Assembly: GCA_018267585.1 (NCBI GenBank)
Contig: JAFDYE010000422.1
Span: forward strand, 1-42,125
DNA: 42,125 nt
Direction: 5' to 3'
Source: Bacteroidota bacterium
GTDB taxonomy: Bacteria > Bacteroidota > Bacteroidia > Chitinophagales > Chitinophagaceae
The notes under the pieces are model-generated. The model saw only the letters and a program-made list of their open reading frames with translations. It made no database searches and was not told the origin of the DNA. Shown here piece after piece: positions 1-8,602 of the stretch (positions are counted from its first letter, which is position 1; the number at the start of each line of letters is the position of its first letter). The translations under genes and the position numbers were made by a program.

Positions 1-366
<366 letters not shown>

Positions 367-429
367 AATTTTTATTATAAGAGTTGCAAAAGTATTATGA
401 CTTCCCAATATGTACATTATTTAAGATCT

Positions 430-540
430 TATGGTGGTTTTGCCGAGGGTGTTCACCTCTTCCCATACCGAACAGAGAAGTTAAGCCCCTCATGGCCGAT
501 GGTACTGCACCACAATGCGGGAGAGTAGGTAGCTGCCATA
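430..540 (+). rRNA. 5S ribosomal RNA
   Basis: The conserved 5S core CCGAACAGAGAAGTTAAG is present at 467-484, followed by GGGAGAGTAGGTAGCTGCC near the 3' end. The ends were set by the terminal helix: TATGGTG at 430-436 pairs with TGCCATA at 534-540, giving a 111-nt RNA. It sits downstream of the 23S gene and directly upstream of a strong terminator, so it is the last gene of this rRNA operon. Confidence 0.93.
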
Positions 541-549
541 TTCTTTAAG

Positions 550-577
550 AGCCCTGTCTTTTGACAGGGCTTTTTTA
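550..577 (+). terminator. Intrinsic terminator of the rRNA operon
   Basis: A perfect 8-bp stem GCCCTGTC/GACAGGGC (551-558 and 563-570) with a TTTT loop is followed by six T residues. The stem extends by one A-T pair. This is a textbook Rho-independent terminator on the plus strand, ten bases after the 5S gene. Confidence 0.95.
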
Positions 578-600
578 TTTTAGGCCAGTGAGGATAATAT

Positions 601-1674
601 CTACCAACGATCCAGTCCCAGCAACTTTCTTCCTAACGGTGACAGCTCAGCGACGGCATTGCGGTGCTCCCGTTGAAGCGGATCACCGGGAAAGGCATAG
701 CCTTCCATTGCATCACGATTCTGCCAGCTGTCAACCCTCCACTTCTTCAACGCCTCGTTGTCTTCCTGTGCCGGCATCATTGAGATGTACTGTGCGATAC
801 GCACCTTGTCGCCACTGGTATTGGGACGGATGCCGTGGGGCTGAAGACTGTTGAATATCAAAAGATCGCCGGCCTCCAGCTTTACCTTCACCAGGTCAAA
901 TCCGGTAGTGTCGGGTTTGTAGTGGTCCCTGTCCGCAGGTTGCGTCAGCTTCCAGGTCTCATATGTCCGGAACAGCTCGGGTATACATTGAAAGCCACCC
1001 ATATCTTCGTCCGTCTGATCGGCGAGCGCCAACACGCCCTGTACATTCTGCGGCTTTGTCTCGGGATCATAGTCCCAGTGTATAAATCCTTTGTATTCGA
1101 AGCCGGGACGAAGGGGGAAATTGAGGTTGGCCCGATCGATCGTAACCCACAGCTTCTCAGTACCCCAGATGTCGGCAAAGGCCTGGTGCACCCTTGGATA
1201 CTGTCTGTTATCCCACATGTATTGATGATTGTAGATCTCTACCATCCCGGTATTGTTGAGCTCCTTCATCTGCATAACGGCATTGGGTTTCCTGTACCAA
1301 CTCCCGATATCGTTGGGGTCTTTGCCCTCATACTCCCAGAGATAGTCGGCCAGCTTTTTGACCTGCTCCCTCGGGACTGCGTTCTTTATAATGACGTATC
1401 CATTGGTCACCCAGAAGTTCCAGTCCTCCTCGCTGAGGACGCGCAGCGGCTCACCGTTGCTGCGGTCGTTGAGCTTTAACTGACTCGATTTGGCGGTCGA
1501 GGGGTTGCCCGGTATTTCTTTATGCTCATTGACGAGCGGCTGGGGGGACATCGAGGGGTTGGCATCGACAACGGGACCCGGTGTCATCGAGGGAGCCGGT
1601 TGGGAGGACATAGGCGTTGCCGCATCGTGTGGCGCCCCGGGGGTCATGGAGGGAGTAGTGTTTGTAGTTGGCAT
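601..1674 (-). CDS. Phytanoyl-CoA dioxygenase (PhyH) family Fe(II)/2-oxoglutarate oxygenase
   Basis: This 357-residue protein is a probable non-heme Fe(II)/2-oxoglutarate-dependent oxygenase of the PhyH family. The iron facial triad is visible as H199-x-D201 in FIHWDYD and the distal H280 in LQPHGIR, with R292 as the likely 2-oxoglutarate ligand. The catalytic part spans roughly residues 80-330. The first 65 residues are a low-complexity Pro/Ser/Met stretch with three SM(T/S)P(G/Q) repeats, which is unusual for the family and has no recognisable signal peptide. The substrate cannot be read from the sequence; bacterial PhyH proteins act on varied small molecules. The start follows a TACCTTTG-type -7 element at 1696-1703 by about 20 bases. 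It is divergent from the AraC regulator, which may control it (inference). Its 3' end converges on the rRNA terminator. Confidence 0.85.
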   Translation of the reverse strand: MPTTNTTPSMTPGAPHDAATPMSSQPAPSMTPGPVVDANPSMSPQPLVNEHKEIPGNPSTAKSSQLKLNDRSNGEPLRVLSEEDWNFWVTNGYVIIKNAVPREQVKKLADYLWEYEGKDPNDIGSWYRKPNAVMQMKELNNTGMVEIYNHQYMWDNRQYPRVHQAFADIWGTEKLWVTIDRANLNFPLRPGFEYKGFIHWDYDPETKPQNVQGVLALADQTDEDMGGFQCIPELFRTYETWKLTQPADRDHYKPDTTGFDLVKVKLEAGDLLIFNSLQPHGIRPNTSGDKVRIAQYISMMPAQEDNEALKKWRVDSWQNRDAMEGYAFPGDPLQREHRNAVAELSPLGRKLLGLDRW

Positions 1675-1695
1675 AAGCTTTCGATTTTATTAACC

Positions 1696-1703
1696 CAAAG
1701 GTA
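1696..1703 (-). promoter_or_regulatory. Bacteroidota-type -7 promoter element for the PhyH gene
   Basis: On the minus strand the bases read TACCTTTG, an exact match to the TAnnTTTG consensus of the Bacteroidota primary sigma factor, about 21 bases upstream of the PhyH start codon. No convincing TTG -33 element is seen at the usual distance, so the promoter may need an activator such as the adjacent AraC protein. That last step is inference. Confidence 0.5.
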
Positions 1704-1803
1704 GAAGGGTATCCAAAACGGACTGATCGGCCCGTTGACCAGTATTTGCTCTGTATTGACCTTTTTTGGTAAATTGAGGTGGCAAAACCGGACAATACAG
1801 CGT

Positions 1804-2673
1804 ATGGGCGCCGTCAATTCCATCAAACTCGAAAAAATAGACTTTAAGCCGGGGAGGTCCTTCAAGCTGTTCTCTCCCCGGCTGCGGAATACTTTTTTCT
1901 GGCATTACCACCCCGAATATGAGTTGGTCTATGTCGAAGCCGACGCCGGCATCCGGCATGTAGGTACACATATCTCTACCTATACCTACAGCGACCTGGT
2001 CTTCATCGGGGGGAACCTGCCACACCTCAATTTCGACTATCGCGTTCGCAGCGACTATCACCAGGTCGTCATCCAGCTGCGATGCGATTTCCTGGGCACA
2101 GCCATCGGCGTCACCCCCGAGTTCTCCCGGATCCACAAACTCTTCAAAAGCGCTGACTACGGAGTCGCTTTTCATGGTGGCACCAAACTGTCCGTGGGCT
2201 CCGCGTTGAAAGACCTGGCGCGATGGTCGCCGATGGAACAATTGCTAAAGCTGATATCCATTTTCCAGCAGCTCGCAGACTCAGACGAAAAGACGGTCCT
2301 GAATGCCGACCTGAGCAGCACAGACTTTATTTTAAAGGACAAGATCCGGATGGGAGCGATCTATGAATACATCGACGCAGAATACCATCGACAGCCGGAT
2401 GTCAACGAAATAGCTAAAAAGGTCAACCTTACCACAGGGGCCTTTTGCCGGTATTTCCGCCGCCAAACCAATATGACCTTTACCGCGTTCGTCAACCAGT
2501 ACCGTATCGAGCGGGCCAAAAGCCTCCTGATACAAGACAACAACGTCAGCGAGACCTGCTACGCCGTCGGACTTGGCAGTGTCAGCTATTTCAACAAACT
2601 CTTCAAGGACATCGTAGGGGTCAACCCGTCGGAATTCAAGAAATGGTACGACCTGGAGGCTATGGACGAGTAA
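1804..2673 (+). CDS. AraC family transcriptional regulator with N-terminal cupin domain
   Basis: The protein has 289 residues. The N-terminal half is a cupin-type sensor fold (HYHPEYELVYVEAD, residues about 33-46). The C-terminal hundred residues hold the double helix-turn-helix of the AraC/XylS family, ending in the hallmark VGLGSVSYFNKLFKDIVGVNPSEFKKW region (VGLGS...YFNKLFK...P.EFKKW). I chose the ATG at 1804 because the cupin homology begins right after it; an ATG at 1735 would add 23 residues that look like untranslated leader. It is transcribed divergently from the PhyH dioxygenase across a spacer of about 130 bases, the usual arrangement for a regulator and its target. The ligand is unknown. 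Confidence 0.9.
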   Translation: MGAVNSIKLEKIDFKPGRSFKLFSPRLRNTFFWHYHPEYELVYVEADAGIRHVGTHISTYTYSDLVFIGGNLPHLNFDYRVRSDYHQVVIQLRCDFLGTAIGVTPEFSRIHKLFKSADYGVAFHGGTKLSVGSALKDLARWSPMEQLLKLISIFQQLADSDEKTVLNADLSSTDFILKDKIRMGAIYEYIDAEYHRQPDVNEIAKKVNLTTGAFCRYFRRQTNMTFTAFVNQYRIERAKSLLIQDNNVSETCYAVGLGSVSYFNKLFKDIVGVNPSEFKKWYDLEAMDE

Positions 2674-2713
2674 TTTGTATGGTCAACTACCAAACCTGGT
2701 CATATGAAATTGA

Positions 2714-3310
2714 GATACCGTAGCCTTCTCCGTCGACGGTCAGACCCTTTACCTGGAAGGTGGCCAGCGGGATAGTCTCTACTCGCAGGTATGGCAGTCG
2801 CACAGGACGGCCAGGGGCTGGAGCGACCCTGAGATATACCTCAAGAAGACGTATGGCCTGTATGATTTCATGCCGACCAGCAGTGGCGTGTGTTATATAG
2901 GAAGCAACCAGCACCCTGGAAAAAGACGGGATTTCAGCGACTATGATATTTGCGCGCTGAGGATGGCGAATAATGATACCACGGTAACGACGCTGGGTGA
3001 ACCGGTCAATACGCCGGCATTCGACGGCGATTTCTTTGTGGCCCGCGACGAATCGTATATTATCGTCAGCGCGAAGGAGACGAAGGACTTCGAGTGCGAA
3101 CTTTGGATAAGTTACAGAAAGAAGGACCTAAGCTGGACGGCGCCTGTCAGTCTCGGACCGCTGATCAACGATGGCGTCGCGCACCGCTGGGGCGAATATG
3201 TATCGCCCGACGGAAAGTATCTTTTCTATTCCCGCGGGACCAGCCCGAAGGACTGTCATATTTATTGGGTGAGGTTCGATACCCTTCTGAAAAGGCTTGC
3301 CCCGCTGTAG
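2714..3310 (+). pseudogene. PD40/WD40-like beta-propeller protein remnant, 5'-truncated
   Basis: An open frame without a plausible start at its beginning runs from just after a TGA at 2711 to a stop at 3310. The conceptual product starts DTVAFSVDGQTLYLEGG and includes YVSPDGKYLFYSRGTSP, both typical of PD40 (TolB-like) beta-propeller blades. The only ATG in frame is at 2870, in the middle of a blade, so a 146-residue product from there would lack part of the fold. PD40 proteins are normally several hundred residues with a signal peptide; here the N-terminal blades and export signal are missing. I read it as a decayed fragment. A functional short gene starting at 2870 is possible but less likely. 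Confidence 0.6.
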
Positions 3311-3414
3311 CTGTCACGACGAATGAAGGATCCGGTAATGAAAACGATGTTCCCCGGATTATTCATGGTTTCACGATTTATTCTATAAAAATTATTTAGC
3401 AGGCCACCAACGCC

Positions 3415-3439
3415 AAAAGGCCGCTCTTCTCAAACGGCC
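3415..3439 (-). terminator. Possible distal terminator of the eCIS operon
   Basis: On the minus strand a GGCCG/CGGCC stem (3435-3439 with 3419-3423, 11-base loop) is followed by TTTT at 3418-3415. The stem is short and the U-tract is weak, so this is only a candidate end point, some 215 bases past the ATPase stop codon. Confidence 0.3.
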
Positions 3440-3529
3440 CCTGGCTGGTTTGTCGAACCAAGACAAACTATCACTGTGAACCCCCGGCTCGACTGGGTAT
3501 AACTTAGATATATTTTTACATGCAGCCAG

Positions 3530-3556
3530 GTAAAGTTAGCTCTGTGATGGCTAACT
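3530..3556 (-). terminator. Possible proximal terminator of the eCIS operon
   Basis: A perfect 7-bp inverted repeat AGTTAGC/GCTAACT (3534-3540 and 3550-3556, 9-base loop) lies about 97 bases downstream of the ATPase stop and is followed on the minus strand by TTTA. The stem has modest GC content and the T run is short, so termination efficiency would be low. Confidence 0.3.
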
Positions 3557-3652
3557 ATCAGCGCCAATCGCCCACCGGCGGCGGACAACCGATATGCGGT
3601 ATTTGATGATCGTCGAGCGGTCCTAAATGGTGGAGAACCCGGGCGGGTCCGG

Positions 3653-4996
3653 CTATGGGTTGAACGGTTTTCCGTGTTTGTTGAGCTCGATCTGTATCCC
3701 CTTGTGCACATCGGACAAATAAATGGCCGGGTGACCGTTGATATTCCGCTCGACGGCCTTCAGGGAAGCGTAGTGTACGACGTTGATGATGCTGCCACCG
3801 GCCAGTTCATATTTTTTCACGATCTCGGGCAGGTCGATGGAAGTGCCCGGCGTGGATGAAAATTCGGACCCGGCGGGGAACGATTTTTTCCATATCAGTT
3901 TGCGCTCGGCCGCCTCGGGGAAGGGGAAACGGAGGATCGCGTTGAAACGCCTGACAAAAGCCTCGTCGATGTTGTTCTTCATATTGGTCGCCAGAATGAT
4001 CAGCCCGTTGAAGTCCTCGATACGCTGCAGCAGATAGGAGACTTCCTGGTTGGCGTATTTGTCGTTGGCGTCGCGGACGCTGGTCCGTTTGCCGAAAAGG
4101 GCATCCGCCTCGTCGAAGAAGAGTATCCAGCCTTTGTCTTCGGCGCGGGCGAACAGCAGCTCGAGGTTCTTCTCGGTCTCGCCGATATATTTGGAGACGA
4201 CCATCGAGAGGTCGATCTTGTAGACGTCCTTTTGCATCTCGTTACCGAGCAGCGCGGCGGTCAGCGTCTTACCCGTGCCCGGAGGACCGTAGAAGAGGGC
4301 GCGATAGCCTTTTTTCAGCCGGTCGGCCATGCCCCAGTGGTCCAGCAGGTGGTCGTTATACTTCAGCCAGTTGATGATCTCGCCGATCTGCGACTGCAGC
4401 TCGTCGTTGATGACCAGCGAATCCCAGCCCCTGGGCTCGCGGATCAGCCTGGCCGGAAAGCTGCTGTTGAAATGGGGCGGTGACGGCCTTCCTAACAAAA
4501 ATATATCGATATAGTCCTGGGAGATGATGATCCTCCCGCTCATCATCGGCTCTCCGTAGGGCACCTCTTCCAACCAGAGTATCTTTTTCCGACCGAATAG
4601 GTGTTCGACGCCAAAAAGGGACTGCATGGTCAGGCGCTGAAGCCTGTCCTCGCCTGCCAACAGGAAGAGTGCGGTCTCTCCGGTCGGCAGAAAGCTGCGG
4701 GAATTCTTGCCGCGCACGCCTCCTAACTTAGGGAAATTGCCTGCGCCGGGGATCTTGCTTTCGATCGCCTGGTCGAAGAGGTCGGGCTGGAAATGGGGCG
4801 CAAGGCCTATTAGCAGCAGCGTGGATTCTGCGGCGTTCAGGCGGTTGTCGACGATGAACTTCGCCAGGGGCAGTTGCCAGCCGGAAGGGTCTGGAAGGAC
4901 GGGGCGGGACAAGTCGGGTCCGGCACCCGGAAAATAATCGTTCAACCGGCTTCGGATCAGTTGCTCGAGATACAAAAATTCAGGAACGCTACTCAT
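3653..4996 (-). CDS. eCIS AAA+ ATPase (Afp15/Pvc15-like)
   Basis: This 447-residue protein is the AAA+ ATPase found in nearly all Afp/PVC-type injection systems, where the family is needed for particle assembly or payload loading. The N-terminal 200 residues form a system-specific domain. The AAA core follows: Walker A GPPGTGKT at 237-244, Walker B ILFFDEADALF at 291-301 with D295-E296, sensor-1 ATN at 336-338, and arginine-finger region FVRRF at 348-351. All catalytic residues are present. It is the last gene of the operon and starts 3 bases after the stop of the small FF-motif gene. Its position next to the putative payloads is consistent with a role in loading (inference). Confidence 0.93.
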   Translation of the reverse strand: MSSVPEFLYLEQLIRSRLNDYFPGAGPDLSRPVLPDPSGWQLPLAKFIVDNRLNAAESTLLLIGLAPHFQPDLFDQAIESKIPGAGNFPKLGGVRGKNSRSFLPTGETALFLLAGEDRLQRLTMQSLFGVEHLFGRKKILWLEEVPYGEPMMSGRIIISQDYIDIFLLGRPSPPHFNSSFPARLIREPRGWDSLVINDELQSQIGEIINWLKYNDHLLDHWGMADRLKKGYRALFYGPPGTGKTLTAALLGNEMQKDVYKIDLSMVVSKYIGETEKNLELLFARAEDKGWILFFDEADALFGKRTSVRDANDKYANQEVSYLLQRIEDFNGLIILATNMKNNIDEAFVRRFNAILRFPFPEAAERKLIWKKSFPAGSEFSSTPGTSIDLPEIVKKYELAGGSIINVVHYASLKAVERNINGHPAIYLSDVHKGIQIELNKHGKPFNP

Positions 4997-4999
4997 ATT

Positions 5000-5674
5000 C
5001 TAAGACGGTGTTTTTGAATCAATGACATTTGGACTCATGCCGGTGGTGCAGCAGCTCCAGTGATAGCTCAGCTCGTGCGGTATAGCCGGTGAGGCGTTGC
5101 CGCCGAGCCTGGGGTCGTGGACGCTGGACAATAATGCGCCCGCGGCGGTATTGGGATTATTGCGTACCATATGGTCCGGCATGTCTGTCTCGCTCACATT
5201 ATCGTGATAGGTGGCGGCTGCAGTCCAGACGGCCGACCCGTAAGTGTGGGCCGTATGATCGCGCGTCTCGACATTGAAGAAGAAGGTATCTGCATTCTCG
5301 GGCGTGACCTCGGTAGAGTTGGGCTCTACCCGCCAGGCCTCGAAGTAATGAAGGGGCATCTTTTTCTTCATCGGTATGGGGCGGTTGTGGCAATCGAAAG
5401 CCAGGGCCATGATCATCATCTCCTGGACGATAAAGCCGCCTTTTGGGGACGAGTTCTTTGAGAGTTCCCAGTTGATGCCGGACTTGAGGTCGCTGCAGCC
5501 GTCGTTGATCAGGTAAGATGGTTTGGCTGTGAGTGCCGGCGCAGTGGCGCCCGGATTTGCCTTGCTTTCTGGCCGAACGGGTTGAGGGGTAAAGAATGGT
5601 TTTTCTTTTTTGTCGGGTCCCCCTCCGCCTCCGAGGTGGGACTTATTGCTGCGATAGCTCTTACTTCTGAACAT
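5000..5674 (-). CDS. Putative eCIS payload or payload-associated protein with FF motif
   Basis: I do not recognise a domain family in this 224-residue protein. The start at 5674 gives the N-terminus MFRSKSYRSNKSHLGG, which resembles MHKSSSYRTSKPAYSG of the preceding DUF4157 protein. Both then carry a PFF motif (here KPFFTPQ at about 26-32). This shared head argues for the 5674 start over an upstream in-frame ATG at 5950 that lies inside the previous gene. The rest is hydrophilic with several His and Trp residues and a Cys pair (HWSCCTTG) near the C-terminus; no membrane segment or signal peptide is seen. It lies 10 bases after the DUF4157 gene and 3 bases before the ATPase. It may be a fourth cargo or an adaptor; an immunity role is less likely because of the shared leader. 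Confidence 0.6.
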   Translation of the reverse strand: MFRSKSYRSNKSHLGGGGGPDKKEKPFFTPQPVRPESKANPGATAPALTAKPSYLINDGCSDLKSGINWELSKNSSPKGGFIVQEMMIMALAFDCHNRPIPMKKKMPLHYFEAWRVEPNSTEVTPENADTFFFNVETRDHTAHTYGSAVWTAAATYHDNVSETDMPDHMVRNNPNTAAGALLSSVHDPRLGGNASPAIPHELSYHWSCCTTGMSPNVIDSKTPS

Positions 5675-5684
5675 GTTGAACTTT

Positions 5685-8042
5685 TTATTTATTGAACGCC
5701 CCCTCCACCGTACTGAAGCGGCGTTCGCGGTGATATTTGTTGATGTCCGCCGTCGGATAGAGGACCAGTGCCTGACGTTGAAATTCCTGGACCAGCGTGT
5801 CTTCGCTGTCGACGTGATGGGTTGGAGGGAAGATGAAGGCCTGCAGGGCCGTATAGGCTGCCAGGGCCTCTGGTCCTGCGGCGGTAGCCGCCGCTTTGTC
5901 GATCGTGATCTTTTTCTTGTGTTTTGGATGTGCGTGTCCTTTCTTCCCATGATGTGGCGTCACAGCAGGCTTTGGCATACTGTCCATCAGCGTCTTCAGC
6001 AGGTCTTTGGTCTTTTCTTTGGGATCGGTGGCGGCGTCGAGCGCCCGCCAGAGGGAGTACTGGACCCATGCGGGTCTGTTGACGCCGAGCATAATAGCAT
6101 TGGCGACGGCTTTTTCGGATGACAGGAAATCGCCTACGGTGGAAGTGTTATCGGGGGCGGTAACGACGACCTTGTGTTCGTCGTCGGGTTCAAAGCTCGC
6201 TTGTTCGTTACCGGGACTATAGCCCTTGCCAAGCCTGCCCTTGCCTGTCGCGCCGGGCCATACCGTATGCGATTTGAATTCCGTGATCCAGTCGTGTGCG
6301 GCCACCAGCTGATAGGTACGCAGATCGGTATCGGACCCCAGCACGCCATGCATAGCCGTTTCGACCTCGCCGCCGGTGGCGCGGTTGCCGTTGAGCGTGA
6401 TAAAACCGTCTTTGTCTATATCAAGGTGCTTCCCTGCGCAGGCTGCCCAGGCGTCTATGTAGAGTTTTTGCTCATCTGTCCGGTCTTTGGCCCTGGTCTT
6501 CTGTGCTTCCGACGCCCTGTCCTTCAAATTCCGGAAGAACATCGCGAGGCTGGACGAGGCATCTTTCTTGTTCCTAAGCATACCCCACTGAAATATGCCC
6601 AGGCTCGCCATAATATCTCCCGATGCGGCGCCTCCGCTGGTAGAGCCGAAGCCTCCTTCGATGGTGCTGACGACGCCCAGCGTGGTCAGCTCGGGCTCGA
6701 TGTCCGTCTTCAGATTGTCCGGCAGGTTTTCGCCCTGGTCCGTCATTACTTTTTGCTGGGCCTTCGTCGAGCGCGCGGGCACCCATCTGGCCGTGTCCGA
6801 GGTCTCGCCGTGCTTGTGGAAGGACATGAGCGTCCAAGCCTGTCCGTTGCTTAAGCTGATGATGGAGCCTTCGCCGACTCCGGACCGTGTATCGGCGGGC
6901 AGCTTGTCGAATTCTGCCGGGGAGATCGAGCCTTTTTGGGAAACGCTCAGCAATTTGTCGCTGAAGCGTTGATTTGCGGGGTCAAACACGACGGGCTGAG
7001 CATGGCCGTGGCGCTGGAGATGTACGGAGCCGGGCTGATCGGCGACGCCGGTAGCCGTCACCTCCATGATGCGAACGATGGTGCTGTCCTGTGCGGTGCC
7101 GGCGCCCTTGAGCCTTACGCGGCCTACCGCAGCATTTTCGGCGGAGGTGGTGTCTCCTTTCCGATCGACAAAAATGAACTGTTTGCCGTCCTGACTGATA
7201 CCGACCCGATGGTCATCGCCCATAGCGGCATCGCTGAAGAGCGCACCTTCGTTGTTCCGAAAGAAGACGGGTTCCGGTTTTGGCGCGGACGCATGTTTAT
7301 GATGCGAGTGGGGCTTGGTCTGGATCCCGCGACCGGCCGCGCCCTGCTGTACGACGTGCGTAATTTCGTGGGCAAGCAGGTGCTTTCCGTCAGAACTGGA
7401 AGGGTTGAATTTGCCGGTGTTGAAGTAGATGTCGCTGCCGTGAGTAAAGGCCTGGGCGCCCAACTCGCGGTTCATGCCGACGGATTCCGCGTCCGTATGA
7501 ATGTTGACACCGCTGAGATCCCTGCCAAAGGAAGACTGCATCTCGGAGAGGGTGTCGGCGGGCAGGGGAGAGCCCTTGCCCCTGCTGCCGTCGATGCGGC
7601 TTGTCAACGACTCGGATGCCACCCGTGACCCGGAGCCCGGCACAGACCCCGGCTTGGTCTGCACACCCATTTTTTCCTCTTCTTCGCAGTGTGCACACTT
7701 CAGCTGTACTTCGGGCTTTTCCCGCAGCTCGCGGTCGCGTCTCATCCGCTGGTCATTCGTTGGAAAGTTCTCGTCTTCTTCCGGCGTCGCGAGGCGCTGA
7801 ATAGAGCTGATCTCCTGCCGCTGGATCGCGGGTTCCTCGTCCATCTCTTTTTTGCTTATGACCTTGTCGGCTACTGCGTCGGCTTCTTTTTCATATTTAT
7901 CTCCGCGCTCGCCAACGGTCAGCTTGGGCTGAAAAAACGATTCTTCCTTTGTCTGAGCAAAAAAAGGCTCCTGCTCGGGTCCTTGAACTGACGGGCCCGA
8001 ATAAGCCGGTTTGCTGGTGCGGTAACTGCTGCTCTTATGCAT
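5685..8042 (-). CDS. DUF4157 protein with lysozyme-like C-terminal region, putative eCIS effector
   Basis: The protein has 785 residues. The head is MHKSSSYRTSKPAYSG, then PFF at 26-28 and FFQPKLTVG at 36-44, a signature often seen just before the DUF4157 region. A Cys pair CAHC sits at 116-119. DUF4157 spans about 160-235 and keeps the zincin-like motif HEITH at 225-229 within HLLAHEITHVVQQ. Between 260 and 440 is a beta-rich unassigned region. Around 455-490 the string STIEGGFGSTSG followed by SLGIFQWG resembles the active-site region of lysozyme-superfamily muramidases, with E462 as candidate catalytic acid. DIDKDGFITL at 541-550 looks like a calcium-binding EF-hand or dockerin loop. The C-terminus is basic and His/Lys rich (HHGKKGHAHPKHKKK). 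I infer a peptidoglycan-targeting or other hydrolase payload; the enzymatic call is tentative. Confidence 0.65.
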   Translation of the reverse strand: MHKSSSYRTSKPAYSGPSVQGPEQEPFFAQTKEESFFQPKLTVGERGDKYEKEADAVADKVISKKEMDEEPAIQRQEISSIQRLATPEEDENFPTNDQRMRRDRELREKPEVQLKCAHCEEEEKMGVQTKPGSVPGSGSRVASESLTSRIDGSRGKGSPLPADTLSEMQSSFGRDLSGVNIHTDAESVGMNRELGAQAFTHGSDIYFNTGKFNPSSSDGKHLLAHEITHVVQQGAAGRGIQTKPHSHHKHASAPKPEPVFFRNNEGALFSDAAMGDDHRVGISQDGKQFIFVDRKGDTTSAENAAVGRVRLKGAGTAQDSTIVRIMEVTATGVADQPGSVHLQRHGHAQPVVFDPANQRFSDKLLSVSQKGSISPAEFDKLPADTRSGVGEGSIISLSNGQAWTLMSFHKHGETSDTARWVPARSTKAQQKVMTDQGENLPDNLKTDIEPELTTLGVVSTIEGGFGSTSGGAASGDIMASLGIFQWGMLRNKKDASSSLAMFFRNLKDRASEAQKTRAKDRTDEQKLYIDAWAACAGKHLDIDKDGFITLNGNRATGGEVETAMHGVLGSDTDLRTYQLVAAHDWITEFKSHTVWPGATGKGRLGKGYSPGNEQASFEPDDEHKVVVTAPDNTSTVGDFLSSEKAVANAIMLGVNRPAWVQYSLWRALDAATDPKEKTKDLLKTLMDSMPKPAVTPHHGKKGHAHPKHKKKITIDKAAATAAGPEALAAYTALQAFIFPPTHHVDSEDTLVQEFQRQALVLYPTADINKYHRERRFSTVEGAFNK

Positions 8043-8055
8043 GTCTCCTTAAAGT

Positions 8056-8601
8056 TTATAAGTTATATACCTTGACTTTCAGGCCGAGATCGAAGACCAG
8101 CTCTGAATAGCTAAGTCCGGTGAAGCCGATGATAAGATCCATCATTCCATTGCTGCCCTGTCCCAAGTTGCGGTCGTATCCGGTTGCCTTCCCCGATTCA
8201 TACGCAAGCCTGTTGCCGGTAATCTTTTTTACCCGGATTCTCCTGCCTTGTTTGAAGATCGAATAACAATAGGTGTCCGACACGCTGTCGCTCAACACAG
8301 CGATAATGTCTCCCTCATCGGATAAGGTCATGAGCCTTTTGTCTGTTTCCGTCAGATGTTCCTCGTTTTCAAAGGAGAGCCGGAAGGGGATGTTGCGTCC
8401 GATCAGGATGGCCAGTTCTTTGGTCCTGGCGATGCCGACCCCCCGAAACTCAGCGGAAACAGCCGCTTCCATACTGGTAATTCCTGTGTATCTGTAGTTG
8501 TTGCTATGCAACAGGTCGAGCAGGGCTTCGTCCTTTACCCGACCGCCGTTCTTGAATAATATGCCTCCAAATGAAAACCCCATATCCTTATTGGTTGTCA
8601 A
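8056..8601 (-). CDS. Candidate immunity protein for the upstream DUF4157 effector
   Basis: I do not recognise a family for this 181-residue soluble protein; it has no signal peptide or membrane segment. Its start is 1 base past the stop of the 1562-residue DUF4157/nuclease-like gene, so the two are likely translationally coupled. It lacks the FF and IQRQ motifs found in the four neighbouring putative payloads. A compact non-exported protein immediately after a large toxin-like gene is the standard arrangement of effector and immunity. The immunity role is inferred only from position and from absence of the payload leader. Confidence 0.45.
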   Translation of the reverse strand: MTTNKDMGFSFGGILFKNGGRVKDEALLDLLHSNNYRYTGITSMEAAVSAEFRGVGIARTKELAILIGRNIPFRLSFENEEHLTETDKRLMTLSDEGDIIAVLSDSVSDTYCYSIFKQGRRIRVKKITGNRLAYESGKATGYDRNLGQGSNGMMDLIIGFTGLSYSELVFDLGLKVKVYNL

Positions 8602-8602
8602 T

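Larger units (their letters stand above)
3311..3652. other. Intergenic region between PD40 remnant and eCIS operon end
   Basis: This 342-base stretch lies between the convergent ends of the PD40 remnant (plus) and the eCIS AAA+ ATPase (minus). I see no credible coding sequence. It holds two small hairpins that could end the eCIS transcript, listed separately. Confidence 0.6.
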
